Assembly: GCF_011762485.1 (NCBI RefSeq)
Contig: NZ_JAAKGI010000027.1
Coordinates: 1-64,000, forward strand
Length of the DNA: 64,000 nt
Source: Yeosuana marina
GTDB lineage: Bacteria; Bacteroidota; Bacteroidia; Flavobacteriales; Flavobacteriaceae
Reading direction: 5' to 3'
Below the pieces are notes generated by a model. It saw nothing but the letters and a program-made list of their open reading frames with translations, ran no database searches and was not told where the DNA came from. Shown here piece after piece: positions 50,494-58,909 of the stretch. Within the stretch, counting starts at the first letter, position 1; each line of letters starts with the position of its first letter. The position numbers and the translations under genes are program-made.

Positions 50494-50801
50494 TATTTTT
50501 TCTTTTTAAACATTTCTAACATGCGATCGGTAACGACAAAACCACCAACCACGTTAAGGGTTCCTAATAAAACAGCCACAAAGCCTAAGGCTTGACCTAA
50601 GTAATTTTCAGGATTTACGCCTAGCAATACTAAAATAGCCCCAATGATTACGACGCCATGAATGGCATTAGCTCCAGACATTAATGGGGTATGCAGTACG
50701 GCTGGCACATGGCCAATAATTTCAACACCAACAAATATCATCAATACGACGATATAGATCATTTGCATGTTGTTACTTATAAAATCTATTAATTCATTCA
50801 T
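50493..50801 (-). CDS. pntAB: NAD(P) transhydrogenase subunit alpha, membrane part
   Basis: This 102-residue protein has three or four membrane helices, including VEIIGHVPAVLHTPLMSGANAIHGVV, the conserved helix with the His implicated in the proton channel. It corresponds to the C-terminal membrane part of single-chain PntA from E. coli. As in Rhodospirillum, the alpha subunit is split into two genes here. It lies 3 bp after pntAA and overlaps pntB by one base. Confidence 0.95.
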   Translation of the reverse strand: MNELIDFISNNMQMIYIVVLMIFVGVEIIGHVPAVLHTPLMSGANAIHGVVIIGAILVLLGVNPENYLGQALGFVAVLLGTLNVVGGFVVTDRMLEMFKKKK

Positions 50802-50804
50802 ATG

Positions 50805-51917
50805 TTATACTGTTTTACCGTTTTGTCTTATCTCTCCGTTGTAAATAATCAACGTTTCATCTGTGATTTGTTCTTCTAAATCCCATTTAAATTGATTGCC
50901 ATCGGTAAGATGCACCAAGTAATTAAACGTATTTTTTGCGTATAAATCGCTCGCATTGGTAGATACGCTTTCAGGCGCTATGGTTGTACCAATAATTTTA
51001 ACACCATGCTTAATAACTGTTTTGTTCATGATGCTCGGTTCGCAATTCCCACCTTGAGCCGCTGCTAAATCAATAATTACCGCTCCATTTTGCATTTGTT
51101 TAACTTGTTCTTCAGTAATTAAAATTGGAGATCGTCTTCCAGGAATCATGGCGGTTGTAATTACTAAATCTGCTTTAAACAACGATTTATCTACGGCTTC
51201 TTTTTGACGTTTGGCATAATCTTCGGAAGCTTCTTTAGCATAACCACCTTCAGATTCTTCGCCTGTATTATCCACCATAATAAATTTAGCACCTAAGGAT
51301 TCTGCTTGTTCTTTCGTTTCGGTTCTAATATCTGTTGCCTCTACAATAGCGCCTAGTCGTTTAGCCGTTGCAATAGCTTGTAAACCAGCAACACCAACGC
51401 CATAGACTAAAACTCTTGCAGGAGAAATAGTTCCTGCGGCCGTCATCATTAGGGGGAATATTTTAGTCATTTCATAAGCCCCTTTAATAACCGCTTTGTA
51501 GCCAGCTAAATTATTTTGAGAACTCAACACATCCATATCTTGCGCTCTTGAAATTCGGGGCATCGCATCCATTGAAAATGCTGTAGCACCTCGTTTTGCA
51601 ATAATTTTCATATCCTCGGGATGTGATTTATGAAATAACTGCGCAATGATGATTTGTCCTTTTTTTAATTCTTCTAATTCATTATTATCAAAAGGATTAA
51701 TTTTAATTAAGACATCTGCATTTTTAATAAGATCTTCTTTCGTTCTTAAGCTTGCACCAGCTTTACTATAGTCAGAGTTTTTGTAAGACGAATTAGCACC
51801 TGCGTCTTCTTGAACTCTCACATCAAATCCTCTTTCTATAAGTTGTTGGGCAATTTTAGGAGTAATGGCAACTCTATTATCTCCTTTTTGGGTTTCTTTT
51901 AAAACACCTATTATCAT
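50805..51917 (-). CDS. pntAA: NAD(P) transhydrogenase subunit alpha, NAD-binding part
   Basis: The 370-residue soluble subunit binds NAD(H). It resembles alanine dehydrogenase. It starts MIIGVLKETQKGDNRVAITP, and has the Rossmann loop VYGVGVAGLQAIATAKRLGA (about 167-186), SQNNLAGYKAV and DLAAAQGGNCE. It is first of the split pnt operon. Its upstream region carries an inverted repeat GAAACG (51922-51927) / CGTTTC (51941-51946), which could be an operator. Confidence 0.95.
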   Translation of the reverse strand: MIIGVLKETQKGDNRVAITPKIAQQLIERGFDVRVQEDAGANSSYKNSDYSKAGASLRTKEDLIKNADVLIKINPFDNNELEELKKGQIIIAQLFHKSHPEDMKIIAKRGATAFSMDAMPRISRAQDMDVLSSQNNLAGYKAVIKGAYEMTKIFPLMMTAAGTISPARVLVYGVGVAGLQAIATAKRLGAIVEATDIRTETKEQAESLGAKFIMVDNTGEESEGGYAKEASEDYAKRQKEAVDKSLFKADLVITTAMIPGRRSPILITEEQVKQMQNGAVIIDLAAAQGGNCEPSIMNKTVIKHGVKIIGTTIAPESVSTNASDLYAKNTFNYLVHLTDGNQFKWDLEEQITDETLIIYNGEIRQNGKTV

Positions 51918-52089
51918 TTGGGAAACGTTTTAAATTATATCGTTTCAAAATTAACATTTTAGAGACGTTTAATATGTGATAATTATCATGTTTTACTTTA
52001 AAAAAATAGTTAGCTTTTTAAAAAAAACTAAGTGATGTCTTGGGTTTCAATAATAAATTATAAATTTAAACTCAATTAATGTAAAACGC

Positions 52090-52851
52090 ATGACTATTAC
52101 TTTTCTTGGCACAGGAACTTCTCAAGGCATCCCCATTATAGGCAGTACACATCCTGTTTGTTTAAGCAAAGATTTTAAAGACAAGCGGTTACGCGTTTCT
52201 GTATTAGTTGAATGGGATGACTATACCTATGTTATTGATTGTGGCCCTGATTTTAGACAACAAATGTTAAGAGCCCAATGTAGTAAAATTGATGGTATTA
52301 TTTTTACGCACGAACATTCCGATCATGTTGCAGGATTAGATGATGTGAGACCTTTTTATTTTCGTCAGGGCGATATTGATATTTATGCGCATGAACGCGT
52401 CATAACCTCTTTAACAAAACGATTTGATTATATTTTTGAAACAAAAAATAAATACCCAGGCGTTCCCACACTTTCTATTAATACTATTGAGAATAAACCC
52501 TTTAATCTGAAAAATTTAACGGTCATTCCTATAAACGGAATGCACCATAAACTACAAGTTTTCGGATTTCGCTTTAAAGATTTTGCTTATTTAACGGATA
52601 TGAAGACGGTTGAAGATTCAGAAATTGAAAAAATTAAAAACGTGAAGGTTTTAGTTATTAATGCGTTACGTATTGAACCCCATCTTTCTCACTTTAATTT
52701 AGAAGAGGCTTTGCAGTTTATCGACAAAGTAAACCCTCAAACAGCCTATTTAACACATATTAGCCACCTCTTAGGATTCCATGAGGACGCAGAAAACACC
52801 TTGCCCGAAGGCGTTTTTCTAGCCTATGACACTTTACAAATCACGATTTAA
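52090..52851 (+). CDS. MBL-fold metallohydrolase (PhnP-like)
   Basis: The 253-residue metallo-beta-lactamase-fold enzyme starts MTITFLGTGTSQGIPIIGS. It has the metal motif HEHSDHVAGLDDVRPF (about 75-90), a CGPDFRQQM segment and late HLSHFNLEEA and TAYLTHISH ligand-bearing blocks. PhnP-type enzymes act as cyclic phosphodiesterases, and this looks nearest to that subgroup. No phosphonate genes are nearby, so the substrate is open. It is followed after 12 bp by a membrane-anchored unknown gene, probably the same operon. Confidence 0.88.
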   Translation: MTITFLGTGTSQGIPIIGSTHPVCLSKDFKDKRLRVSVLVEWDDYTYVIDCGPDFRQQMLRAQCSKIDGIIFTHEHSDHVAGLDDVRPFYFRQGDIDIYAHERVITSLTKRFDYIFETKNKYPGVPTLSINTIENKPFNLKNLTVIPINGMHHKLQVFGFRFKDFAYLTDMKTVEDSEIEKIKNVKVLVINALRIEPHLSHFNLEEALQFIDKVNPQTAYLTHISHLLGFHEDAENTLPEGVFLAYDTLQITI

Positions 52852-52863
52852 TACCCAACAACC

Positions 52864-53364
52864 ATGAAACAGCGTATTTTTATTTATCTATTCATATTTT
52901 CAGTTCTTATCATTTTATTTCAATACGTTAATTCTAAGCGGTTATTTGAAGTCCAAAACAAGCAATTAGAAACGTATAAGGTAAAATTAGAGACTTATAA
53001 AGACTCTATAACCACCTTACAAGATGATATTTTAAACCTTTCACATTTTAATCTGGACAAGAATGAAGATGCTATATCCTACTTTGAAACTAAGGGCTAT
53101 AACATCAGTGAATTAATTCCCTATATCAAAGACGAACTCTATAAAACGAACGAGGTTAAGGGCGAACATCCTTTAATTCCTTACGCAGCGAGTGACGGAC
53201 GGAAAATGATGATTAATACGGTGAAATTATTAAACCATAAATGGATTATAGCAGATTTCTCAGATGGAGTTTTTTGGGGTGAGCTATTTTTAACTTATGA
53301 ACTAACCAATACTAACGACGTCACATTTAAGGTTGTAGAATCCTTTTTGTATCCAACCAATTAG
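52864..53364 (+). CDS. Membrane-anchored protein with short coiled coil
   Basis: The 166-residue protein has an N-terminal membrane anchor (about 4-22), a coiled-coil stretch (about 28-58, with VQNKQLETYKVKLETYKDSI) and a compact domain (about 60-166). That domain contains PYAASDGRKMMINTVKLLNHKWIIADFSDG in segments and a VVESFLYPTN end. No named family is recognised. It likely sits in the periplasm, anchored to the inner membrane. A palindromic repeat remnant follows its stop codon. Confidence 0.75.
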   Translation: MKQRIFIYLFIFSVLIILFQYVNSKRLFEVQNKQLETYKVKLETYKDSITTLQDDILNLSHFNLDKNEDAISYFETKGYNISELIPYIKDELYKTNEVKGEHPLIPYAASDGRKMMINTVKLLNHKWIIADFSDGVFWGELFLTYELTNTNDVTFKVVESFLYPTN

Positions 53365-53382
53365 TTCTCGACTGCGCTCGAA
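53365..53382. repeat. Short GC-rich palindromic repeat
   Basis: TTCTCGACTGCGCTCGAA is an imperfect palindrome immediately after a stop codon. It stands out by GC content from its surroundings. It looks like a unit of a dispersed intergenic repeat, but only one copy lies in the window. Confidence 0.4.
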
Positions 53383-53438
53383 CGGACATATTAGTTGTTA
53401 AATAATAATTAGGGTAAAAAGCTATATACTTACCTCTG

Positions 53439-53810
53439 CTAGTCCATTTTATAGGCAACTCCTTTTTGTTTTTTGGTTTCACCAACATAGGAGTATTCAT
53501 AGGTGTATGAGGAATCTGTAGTAGTTAAAATCTTTAAGTGAATATCTTTTTGTTCAGCCATATTTTTTGGGTGAATGGTTTTAAAAACCATTTCACAATC
53601 GTTTATCCAACGTACGGTAGACGAATCTGTCTTTCCATCATAGTATTCAACCTGGGTAGTATCCGTTCTAGTAAATGTAGATTTATATAACACCCCTTTA
53701 ATAGAAACCTCACTATAAAATTTTCCGGTTTTAAAATTTTTACAAGTACGTTGGGTTTGATAACAACTTAAAACTATTAATAACAAGAATAGGATAGGTA
53801 GCTTTTGCAT
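53439..53810 (-). CDS. Small lipoprotein
   Basis: The 123-residue product has a short signal with lipobox VLSC (Cys16). The mature part is rich in Thr, Lys and Tyr and predicted beta-stranded, with FKTGKFYSEVSIKGVLYKSTFTRTD and SYTYEYSYVGETKKQKG. No enzymatic motif is seen. It follows the XRE regulator gene on the same strand by 37 bp and may share its transcript. Function unknown. Confidence 0.75.
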   Translation of the reverse strand: MQKLPILFLLLIVLSCYQTQRTCKNFKTGKFYSEVSIKGVLYKSTFTRTDTTQVEYYDGKTDSSTVRWINDCEMVFKTIHPKNMAEQKDIHLKILTTTDSSYTYEYSYVGETKKQKGVAYKMD

Positions 53811-53847
53811 GACACAGATTTTTCCACAAAACTACTAAAGAAAGCTG

Positions 53848-54222
53848 TTAATTTTGATAATTTTCGAAACTTCCGTCCGAATAAAAAATAACAATACGCT
53901 CAATTACTTTATCTGTTTTAGATTCCGATTTTTTGGTTTCAGTAGTTACGACAGGAGTTGGAGGCAACTCTAATGTTGTTTGTATTGATTTTTCGGGAGC
54001 AGGAAAGCTACCCTTGCCATTTAATAGCCAATACAATTCAACTTCAGGAAAGGAGGACAGGATTTTTAAAACAAATTCTAAACTGGGTTTATTTCTACCA
54101 GATAAGATATGTGAAATACTTGAGCGTTGCACACCAATTTTTTCTGCAAACGAAGAGGCGGATTCACCGTAGTAATCGATCACTAATTGGAGTCTTTTAG
54201 CAAATTCATCTGTGTTTACCAT
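53848..54222 (-). CDS. XRE family helix-turn-helix regulator
   Basis: The 124-residue protein has an XRE/Cro helix-turn-helix (about 6-65), with SASSFAEKIGVQRSSISHILSGRNKPSLEFVLKI. An LYWLLNGKGSF segment and a linker with a charged, Pro/Thr-rich stretch follow, then a short C-terminal block VIERIVIFYSDGSFENY. The frame opens at a TTG (54231), but the ATG at 54222 gives the natural start. A perfect palindrome TGTTTAC-CATT-GTAAACA overlaps that ATG, and related sites lie upstream, suggesting autorepression. Confidence 0.88.
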   Translation of the reverse strand: MVNTDEFAKRLQLVIDYYGESASSFAEKIGVQRSSISHILSGRNKPSLEFVLKILSSFPEVELYWLLNGKGSFPAPEKSIQTTLELPPTPVVTTETKKSESKTDKVIERIVIFYSDGSFENYQN

Positions 54223-54264
54223 TGTAAACAATATTCAAATGGTTAATATTTTACAAATGTAACT
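54213..54264. promoter_or_regulatory. Operator sites A and B at the XRE gene
   Basis: Site A (54213-54230) is TGTTTAC-CATT-GTAAACA, a perfect 7+4+7 palindrome on the start codon. Site B (54249-54264) is TTTTAC-AAAT-GTAACT, with inner TTAC/GTAA. Minus-strand TACATTTG, a -7 box, lies within site B (54254-54261), so a bound regulator would block its own promoter. Confidence 0.6.
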
Positions 54265-54471
54265 AATTTAAATGATTCTATTAAAAATAATATACTTATT
54301 ATACTTAATTTAATGAATTGTTACTTTAATTTAACTACAATGAATAACTGACAAACAGCAGTTTATTAAATATAATTTAATAAATGATTTTATGTGTTTA
54401 CTGTTCTAAAATACCCCCTATTAAAACACGTTATTTTGTATAATAATGTAAACTTCAAACGCCTTTTATAT

Positions 54472-54513
54472 TGTTTACAAATGTAAAAATACAATTGTTT
54501 ACATTTGTATCTT
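54472..54513. promoter_or_regulatory. Operator sites C and D at the M14 peptidase gene
   Basis: Site C (54472-54489) is TGTTTAC-AAAT-GTAAAAA; site D (54496-54513) is TGTTTAC-ATTT-GTATCTT. They are 24 bp apart centre to centre. Site D contains the plus-strand -7 box TACATTTG (54500-54507), 16 bp before the peptidase ATG. A half-site GTAAAC also occurs at 54448-54453. Confidence 0.55.
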
Positions 54514-54523
54514 AATTATTTTT

Positions 54524-55681
54524 ATGACTATTGATATTTTACAAACTTTGTTTAAACGACATAAAGAAAGCAGTCTTTATCATCGCTATATTACGAATAC
54601 ACATATCACTCCTTTACTAGCCTCTTTAGACGACCAATTTATAGTTGAGACTATCGGGCATTCAGTTCAGAATAAACCAATTTGCGCTGTTAGGGTTGGT
54701 TCTGGAGACCAAAGAATCCTTATGTGGTCACAAATGCACGGTAATGAGTCTACAACTACCAAAGCGATTTTTGATCTCTTAAACACTCTTAAAGAGGGTA
54801 AGAATGAGACATCACGTCTATTGAACGCTTGTACTTTATACATCATCCCCATTTTAAATCCAGACGGAGCCGAAGCATATACAAGAGTTAATGCTAATGC
54901 TGTCGATTTAAATAGGGACGCCCAAGCACTTACGCAACCAGAAAGTATCATTTTAAAAGAGGCTTTTGATAGGTTTAAACCTCATTTTTGTTATAATTTG
55001 CATGGTCAGCGTACTATTTTTAGTGCTGGCAGCACCAATAATCCTGCTACGGTTTCGTTTTTAGCACCCGCACAGGATGAGGCCTGTACCGTAACAGATA
55101 ATCGCAAAGTAGCTATGGAAGTTATTGGGGTTATGAATACCCTGCTTCAAAACGTCATTCCTAATCAAGTAGGCGTGTATGACGATTCTTTTAATATGAA
55201 CTGTGTTGGCGACACTTTTCAGAGTCAAAACATACCAACCATTCTTTTTGAAGCGGGACATTATCCAAATGACTATCCAAGAGAGCAAACCCGCAAGTTT
55301 ATTTATTTATCTTTGATGGAATCCTTAGATTATATTTCTAATAATCATATAACCGGTAATCTTTACAAGACTTATTACAACATCCCAGAAAATCAAAAAA
55401 GGTTTTTTGACATTATTATCAGAAACGCCCATGTCTATTCTGAAAATGATAATTCTTGTGTTGATATCGGTATTTTATATCAAGAAATACTTAGAGAAGG
55501 TGTTATAGAATTTCTTCCAAAAGTTGAAAAAATTGCTGTTTTAGATGGTTTTTTTGGTCACCATGAAATTTCTGCAAATGGCAATACGGTAAAAAAAGAA
55601 GATGGCTCGGAGTTAGAAACCGGTCACGAAAACGTTTTCGTGATGATAAATACTAAGAAAATCTCATTATTATTGAAATAA
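54524..55681 (+). CDS. M14 family zinc carboxypeptidase-like protein
   Basis: The 385-residue protein has the M14 zinc motif in QMHGNES (His69 and Glu72 region), VDLNRDAQ (Arg for the substrate carboxylate), and CYNLHGQRTIFSAG with the third ligand. A FEAGHYPNDYPREQTRK block with the catalytic-type Glu follows. There is no signal peptide, so it acts in the cytoplasm, perhaps trimming peptides. The last 110 residues form an extra domain. Operator copies shared with the neighbouring XRE gene imply common control. Confidence 0.85.
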   Translation: MTIDILQTLFKRHKESSLYHRYITNTHITPLLASLDDQFIVETIGHSVQNKPICAVRVGSGDQRILMWSQMHGNESTTTKAIFDLLNTLKEGKNETSRLLNACTLYIIPILNPDGAEAYTRVNANAVDLNRDAQALTQPESIILKEAFDRFKPHFCYNLHGQRTIFSAGSTNNPATVSFLAPAQDEACTVTDNRKVAMEVIGVMNTLLQNVIPNQVGVYDDSFNMNCVGDTFQSQNIPTILFEAGHYPNDYPREQTRKFIYLSLMESLDYISNNHITGNLYKTYYNIPENQKRFFDIIIRNAHVYSENDNSCVDIGILYQEILREGVIEFLPKVEKIAVLDGFFGHHEISANGNTVKKEDGSELETGHENVFVMINTKKISLLLK

Positions 55682-55719
55682 AGTGCAATAAATATGTGTA
55701 TTTATCATCAAAAATGTCT

Positions 55720-55727
55720 TAATTTTG
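55720..55727 (+). promoter_or_regulatory. -7 promoter box for the Lrp-type regulator
   Basis: TAATTTTG matches TAnnTTTG and lies 25 bp before the ATG at 55753. Confidence 0.45.
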
Positions 55728-55752
55728 CTTATTATTTAAAAATAATGAAAAC

Positions 55753-56232
55753 ATGGCAAAAATTAAATTAGACGAAATCGACCATCAAATTCTTGATATG
55801 TTAATCGATAATACAAGAATTCCTTTTACCGATATTGCAAAAAAATTATTAATATCTGCAGGGACTGTTCATGTTAGAGTCAAAAAAATGGAAGAGGCAG
55901 GTATTATTAAAGGCTCTTCGTTAACCTTAGACTATAAAAAACTAGGATATTCGTTTATTGCCTATGTTGGCTTATATTTAAATAATACCTCTCAAACTAA
56001 ATTTGTTTTAGAGCGCATTAACGATATTCCTTTTGTAACAGTAGCCCATATAACTACGGGTAAGTTTAACATATTTTGCAAAATACGAGCAAAAAGTACC
56101 GAGCATGCAAAAGAAGTTATTTTTAAGCTAGATGAAATTGAAGGTGTTTACAGAACTGAAACCATGATTTCTCTTGAAGAAAGCATAAATGATAAAAAAC
56201 GTTTGATGCATTCTATCTTTAATGATATGTAA
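55753..56232 (+). CDS. Lrp/AsnC family transcriptional regulator
   Basis: The 159-residue regulator has an N-terminal winged helix-turn-helix (about 5-60, IDHQILDMLIDNTRIPFTDIAKKLLISAGTVHVRVKKME). A C-terminal RAM ligand-binding domain (about 70-150) contains YVGLYLNN, VAHITTGKFNIFCKI and the helix HAKEVIFKLDEIEGV. Such proteins form octamers that sense amino acids. The target genes are not evident; it stands alone with its own terminator. Confidence 0.93.
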   Translation: MAKIKLDEIDHQILDMLIDNTRIPFTDIAKKLLISAGTVHVRVKKMEEAGIIKGSSLTLDYKKLGYSFIAYVGLYLNNTSQTKFVLERINDIPFVTVAHITTGKFNIFCKIRAKSTEHAKEVIFKLDEIEGVYRTETMISLEESINDKKRLMHSIFNDM

Positions 56233-56262
56233 TTTAAAAATTACAAACAAGTAAAATATTAG

Positions 56263-56290
56263 AAAGCCCTTTAATTAAGGGCTTTTTTTA
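56263..56290 (+). terminator. Intrinsic terminator after the Lrp-type gene
   Basis: AAAGCCCTT (56263-56271) pairs with AAGGGCTTT (56277-56285) around a 5-nt loop, followed by further T residues. Confidence 0.88.
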
Positions 56291-56391
56291 TGCGCTTTTA
56301 TTTTTTTACCGATAAAAGTAATTATTAGACGATTCAAAGATTTTTTTTGAGATTATTCAGTAAAAGGGTGATGTTTGTTTTGATAAAAAAA

Positions 56392-56419
56392 TTGCTATTC
56401 AACTCATTTACTATATTTT
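56392..56419 (+). promoter_or_regulatory. Possible promoter of the MBOAT operon
   Basis: TTG at 56392-56394, a 17-nt spacer and TATATTTT at 56412-56419 match the consensus except for the last base. The ATG at 56428 would then be almost at the 5' end of the RNA, implying a near-leaderless message. Confidence 0.35.
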
Positions 56420-56427
56420 AAGTCTTC

Positions 56428-57879
56428 ATGGTATTTAATTCTTTAGAATTTTTTATGTTCCTTCCAATGGTGTTTGTGCTCTATTGGTTTGTATTTAACA
56501 AACATTTAAAAGGACAGAATATTCTCTTATTAGTTGCTAGCTATGTGTTTTATGGTTTATGGGATTGGCGTTTTTTGTCGCTTATTTTACTAAGTACCAT
56601 CGTTGATTATTTTGTAGGACTGCGGATTTACAATACGGATGACTCCTTAAAGCGAAAGCGCTGGCTTTGGGTAAGTGTCATTTTTAATGTTGGGCTTTTA
56701 GGATTTTTTAAATACTTTAATTTTTTTGTTGATTCTTGGATTGATTTTTCATCATTTTTAGGATATAACATAGAAAGTCCTTGGATGTTGCGTATCATCT
56801 TACCCGTAGGTATCTCATTTTATACCTTTCAAACCATGTCGTATTCGTTTGATGTGTATTATAAAAAATTACAGCCGACTACCGATTTTTTATCGTTTGC
56901 TGCCTTTGTAAGTTTCTTTCCGCAATTAGTGGCGGGTCCCATAGAACGAGCCTCCAATTTATTATCGCAAATCACTAATCCACGCCAATTTAATTATCAT
57001 CAAACCGTTAGTGGTTTAAAATTAATTTTATGGGGTTTATTTAAAAAAGTTGTTATTGCGGACTCTATAGGTCCTATCGTGGATGATATTTTTGCCAATT
57101 ATACTGCCTATCCAGCATCAACTCTTGTTTTAGGAGTCACCTTATTTAGTTTCCAGGTGTATGGAGATTTTAGTGGCTATTCAGATATTGCCATAGGAAC
57201 CGCCAAACTTTTTGGTATTGAATTGATGTCTAATTTTAAGTTTCCCAATTTTTCCAGAAACGTCGCGGAATACTGGCAACGTTGGCACGTTTCTTTATCA
57301 ACCTGGTTTCGGCATTATGTTTATATACCTTTAGGAGGTTCTCGGGTTAGCAAACTAAAATCAGTTAGAAATATTTGTATTGTATTCTTAATAAGTGGAT
57401 TTTGGCATGGTGCTAATTGGACGTTTGTATTTTGGGGAGGTTTTCATGCGCTGGCTTTTATCCCCGTGTTCTTAATGGGAAGAAATACAATTTATAAAGA
57501 TTCTGTAGTAGGGCAGAATACCTTTTTTCCTTCACTAATAGAAATAGGACAAGTTCTGTTAACCTTTGGAATTGTAACCTTTTCAAGAATATTTTTTAGG
57601 TCGGAATCTATAACAGATGCTTTTCAATTTATAAAACGCATCGTTACAGATTGTTCATATGCTCCCTATAATCATCCCATGGGTTATCGTATGATTGACT
57701 ATTATATATTGATAGCCTTGTTTGTGTTGTATGAATATCGTATTAGAAAAGATGAGCGTGCACCTTTTAAGTTTAAATCGAAAGTGGTTAGATTTATTTT
57801 TTATACCATAGTCGTTTTAGGAATGCTCCTGTTTTATGATGATCAAGTAGATCGATCGTTTATTTACTTTCAGTTTTAG
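56428..57879 (+). CDS. MBOAT family O-acyltransferase (AlgI/DltB-like)
   Basis: The 483-residue inner-membrane protein has about eleven membrane segments. It starts MVFNSLEFFMFLPMVFVLYW as AlgI-type proteins do. It has YFGIELM-type blocks, NVAEYWQRWHVSLSTWFRHYVYIPLGGSR (about 280-308) and the active-site His in FWHGANWTFVFWGGFHA (about 330-346). MBOAT proteins pass acyl groups across the membrane to polysaccharides, teichoic acids or lipids. It is followed 5 bp later by an SGNH-like gene, the usual partner in such systems. Confidence 0.92.
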   Translation: MVFNSLEFFMFLPMVFVLYWFVFNKHLKGQNILLLVASYVFYGLWDWRFLSLILLSTIVDYFVGLRIYNTDDSLKRKRWLWVSVIFNVGLLGFFKYFNFFVDSWIDFSSFLGYNIESPWMLRIILPVGISFYTFQTMSYSFDVYYKKLQPTTDFLSFAAFVSFFPQLVAGPIERASNLLSQITNPRQFNYHQTVSGLKLILWGLFKKVVIADSIGPIVDDIFANYTAYPASTLVLGVTLFSFQVYGDFSGYSDIAIGTAKLFGIELMSNFKFPNFSRNVAEYWQRWHVSLSTWFRHYVYIPLGGSRVSKLKSVRNICIVFLISGFWHGANWTFVFWGGFHALAFIPVFLMGRNTIYKDSVVGQNTFFPSLIEIGQVLLTFGIVTFSRIFFRSESITDAFQFIKRIVTDCSYAPYNHPMGYRMIDYYILIALFVLYEYRIRKDERAPFKFKSKVVRFIFYTIVVLGMLLFYDDQVDRSFIYFQF

Positions 57880-57884
57880 AAATT

Positions 57885-58859
57885 ATGAAACAGTTATTCT
57901 TCAAAATAGCAATTTATGCGTTTCTAATATTACTTGTATTAGAGGGGATCATTCGTATTTTTCACTTAACCAAAGATTATCCTGCTCGGTATGTCGATAG
58001 ATTAGGTGTTGAAAAGTGGGTACCAGATCAAGAGGGCTATTCGGTTACAGGTATTAGACGGCAAAATTTTTCTAAGTATAACATCAATGATTTTGGATAT
58101 AACTCTTACAGAGAGTTTAAACCCACCAACGATAAGTTTGAAATTGCATTAGTAGGCGATTCTTTTGTTGAAGGGTTTCATCAACATTATTATAATTCTA
58201 CTGGAAAAAAAATAGAAAATTTACTCCATGGTATTGAAGTTTATGAATTTGGGTATGCAGGCTATGATTTTGCTGATGAACTGCATTTAATTCATAAATA
58301 CCAAGCAACCTTTGATTTAATTGACCATGTATTTATAGGTCTAAAATTTGAAAATGATTTACATCGAGGTGAGTATAACATCGTTCCAGACCGAATAAAA
58401 TTAGAATCTCCTATGTATCGCTCTTTACGCAAGATAAAATTGTTAGTGTATTTACAAAATATAGGGGCTTTTAGTGCGGCTAGAGAATTAACCAGAACCC
58501 TGCTTTCTTTTGGTCAAGACAATCCGGATGCAGCTATAATCGAAACAGAAAGCAAAGAATCTAAAAAACAACGCTATTTAAGTTATATTTCAAACTTTGA
58601 ATCATTAGTGAATACCTATGGTTACAATAAAAAACGGTATACATTATTAATCAATAAAACACACACTCCCATGGTATTTTTAACGTATTTAGACTTACAT
58701 GGTTTTACCTATTTGGATTTTTCAGAATCCTTCCAAAAATCTGTCAGACCCACTACATTAATTTATGATATGCACTGGAATGATCATGGGCGGGATATAA
58801 TTGCACAACTTATTTCTCAATATTTACAATCAGAATTTAACGACAACCTTTTAAAATAA
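57885..58859 (+). CDS. SGNH-like protein, partner of the MBOAT acyltransferase
   Basis: The 324-residue protein has an N-terminal membrane anchor (about 7-25), so the rest faces the periplasm. It shows the SGNH nucleophile block VGDSFVEGF (about 87-95) and the terminal catalytic pair in DMHWNDHGRDIIA (Asp/His), typical of AlgJ/AlgX/DltD-like acyl-transfer proteins. It likely completes the acyl transfer from the MBOAT protein to a surface polymer. The acceptor is unknown. Confidence 0.82.
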   Translation: MKQLFFKIAIYAFLILLVLEGIIRIFHLTKDYPARYVDRLGVEKWVPDQEGYSVTGIRRQNFSKYNINDFGYNSYREFKPTNDKFEIALVGDSFVEGFHQHYYNSTGKKIENLLHGIEVYEFGYAGYDFADELHLIHKYQATFDLIDHVFIGLKFENDLHRGEYNIVPDRIKLESPMYRSLRKIKLLVYLQNIGAFSAARELTRTLLSFGQDNPDAAIIETESKESKKQRYLSYISNFESLVNTYGYNKKRYTLLINKTHTPMVFLTYLDLHGFTYLDFSESFQKSVRPTTLIYDMHWNDHGRDIIAQLISQYLQSEFNDNLLK

Positions 58860-58909
58860 TGTATTTTTGAAATTATTTTAAAAGGTAAAAAACTACGTAA
58901 CCTTAACTT

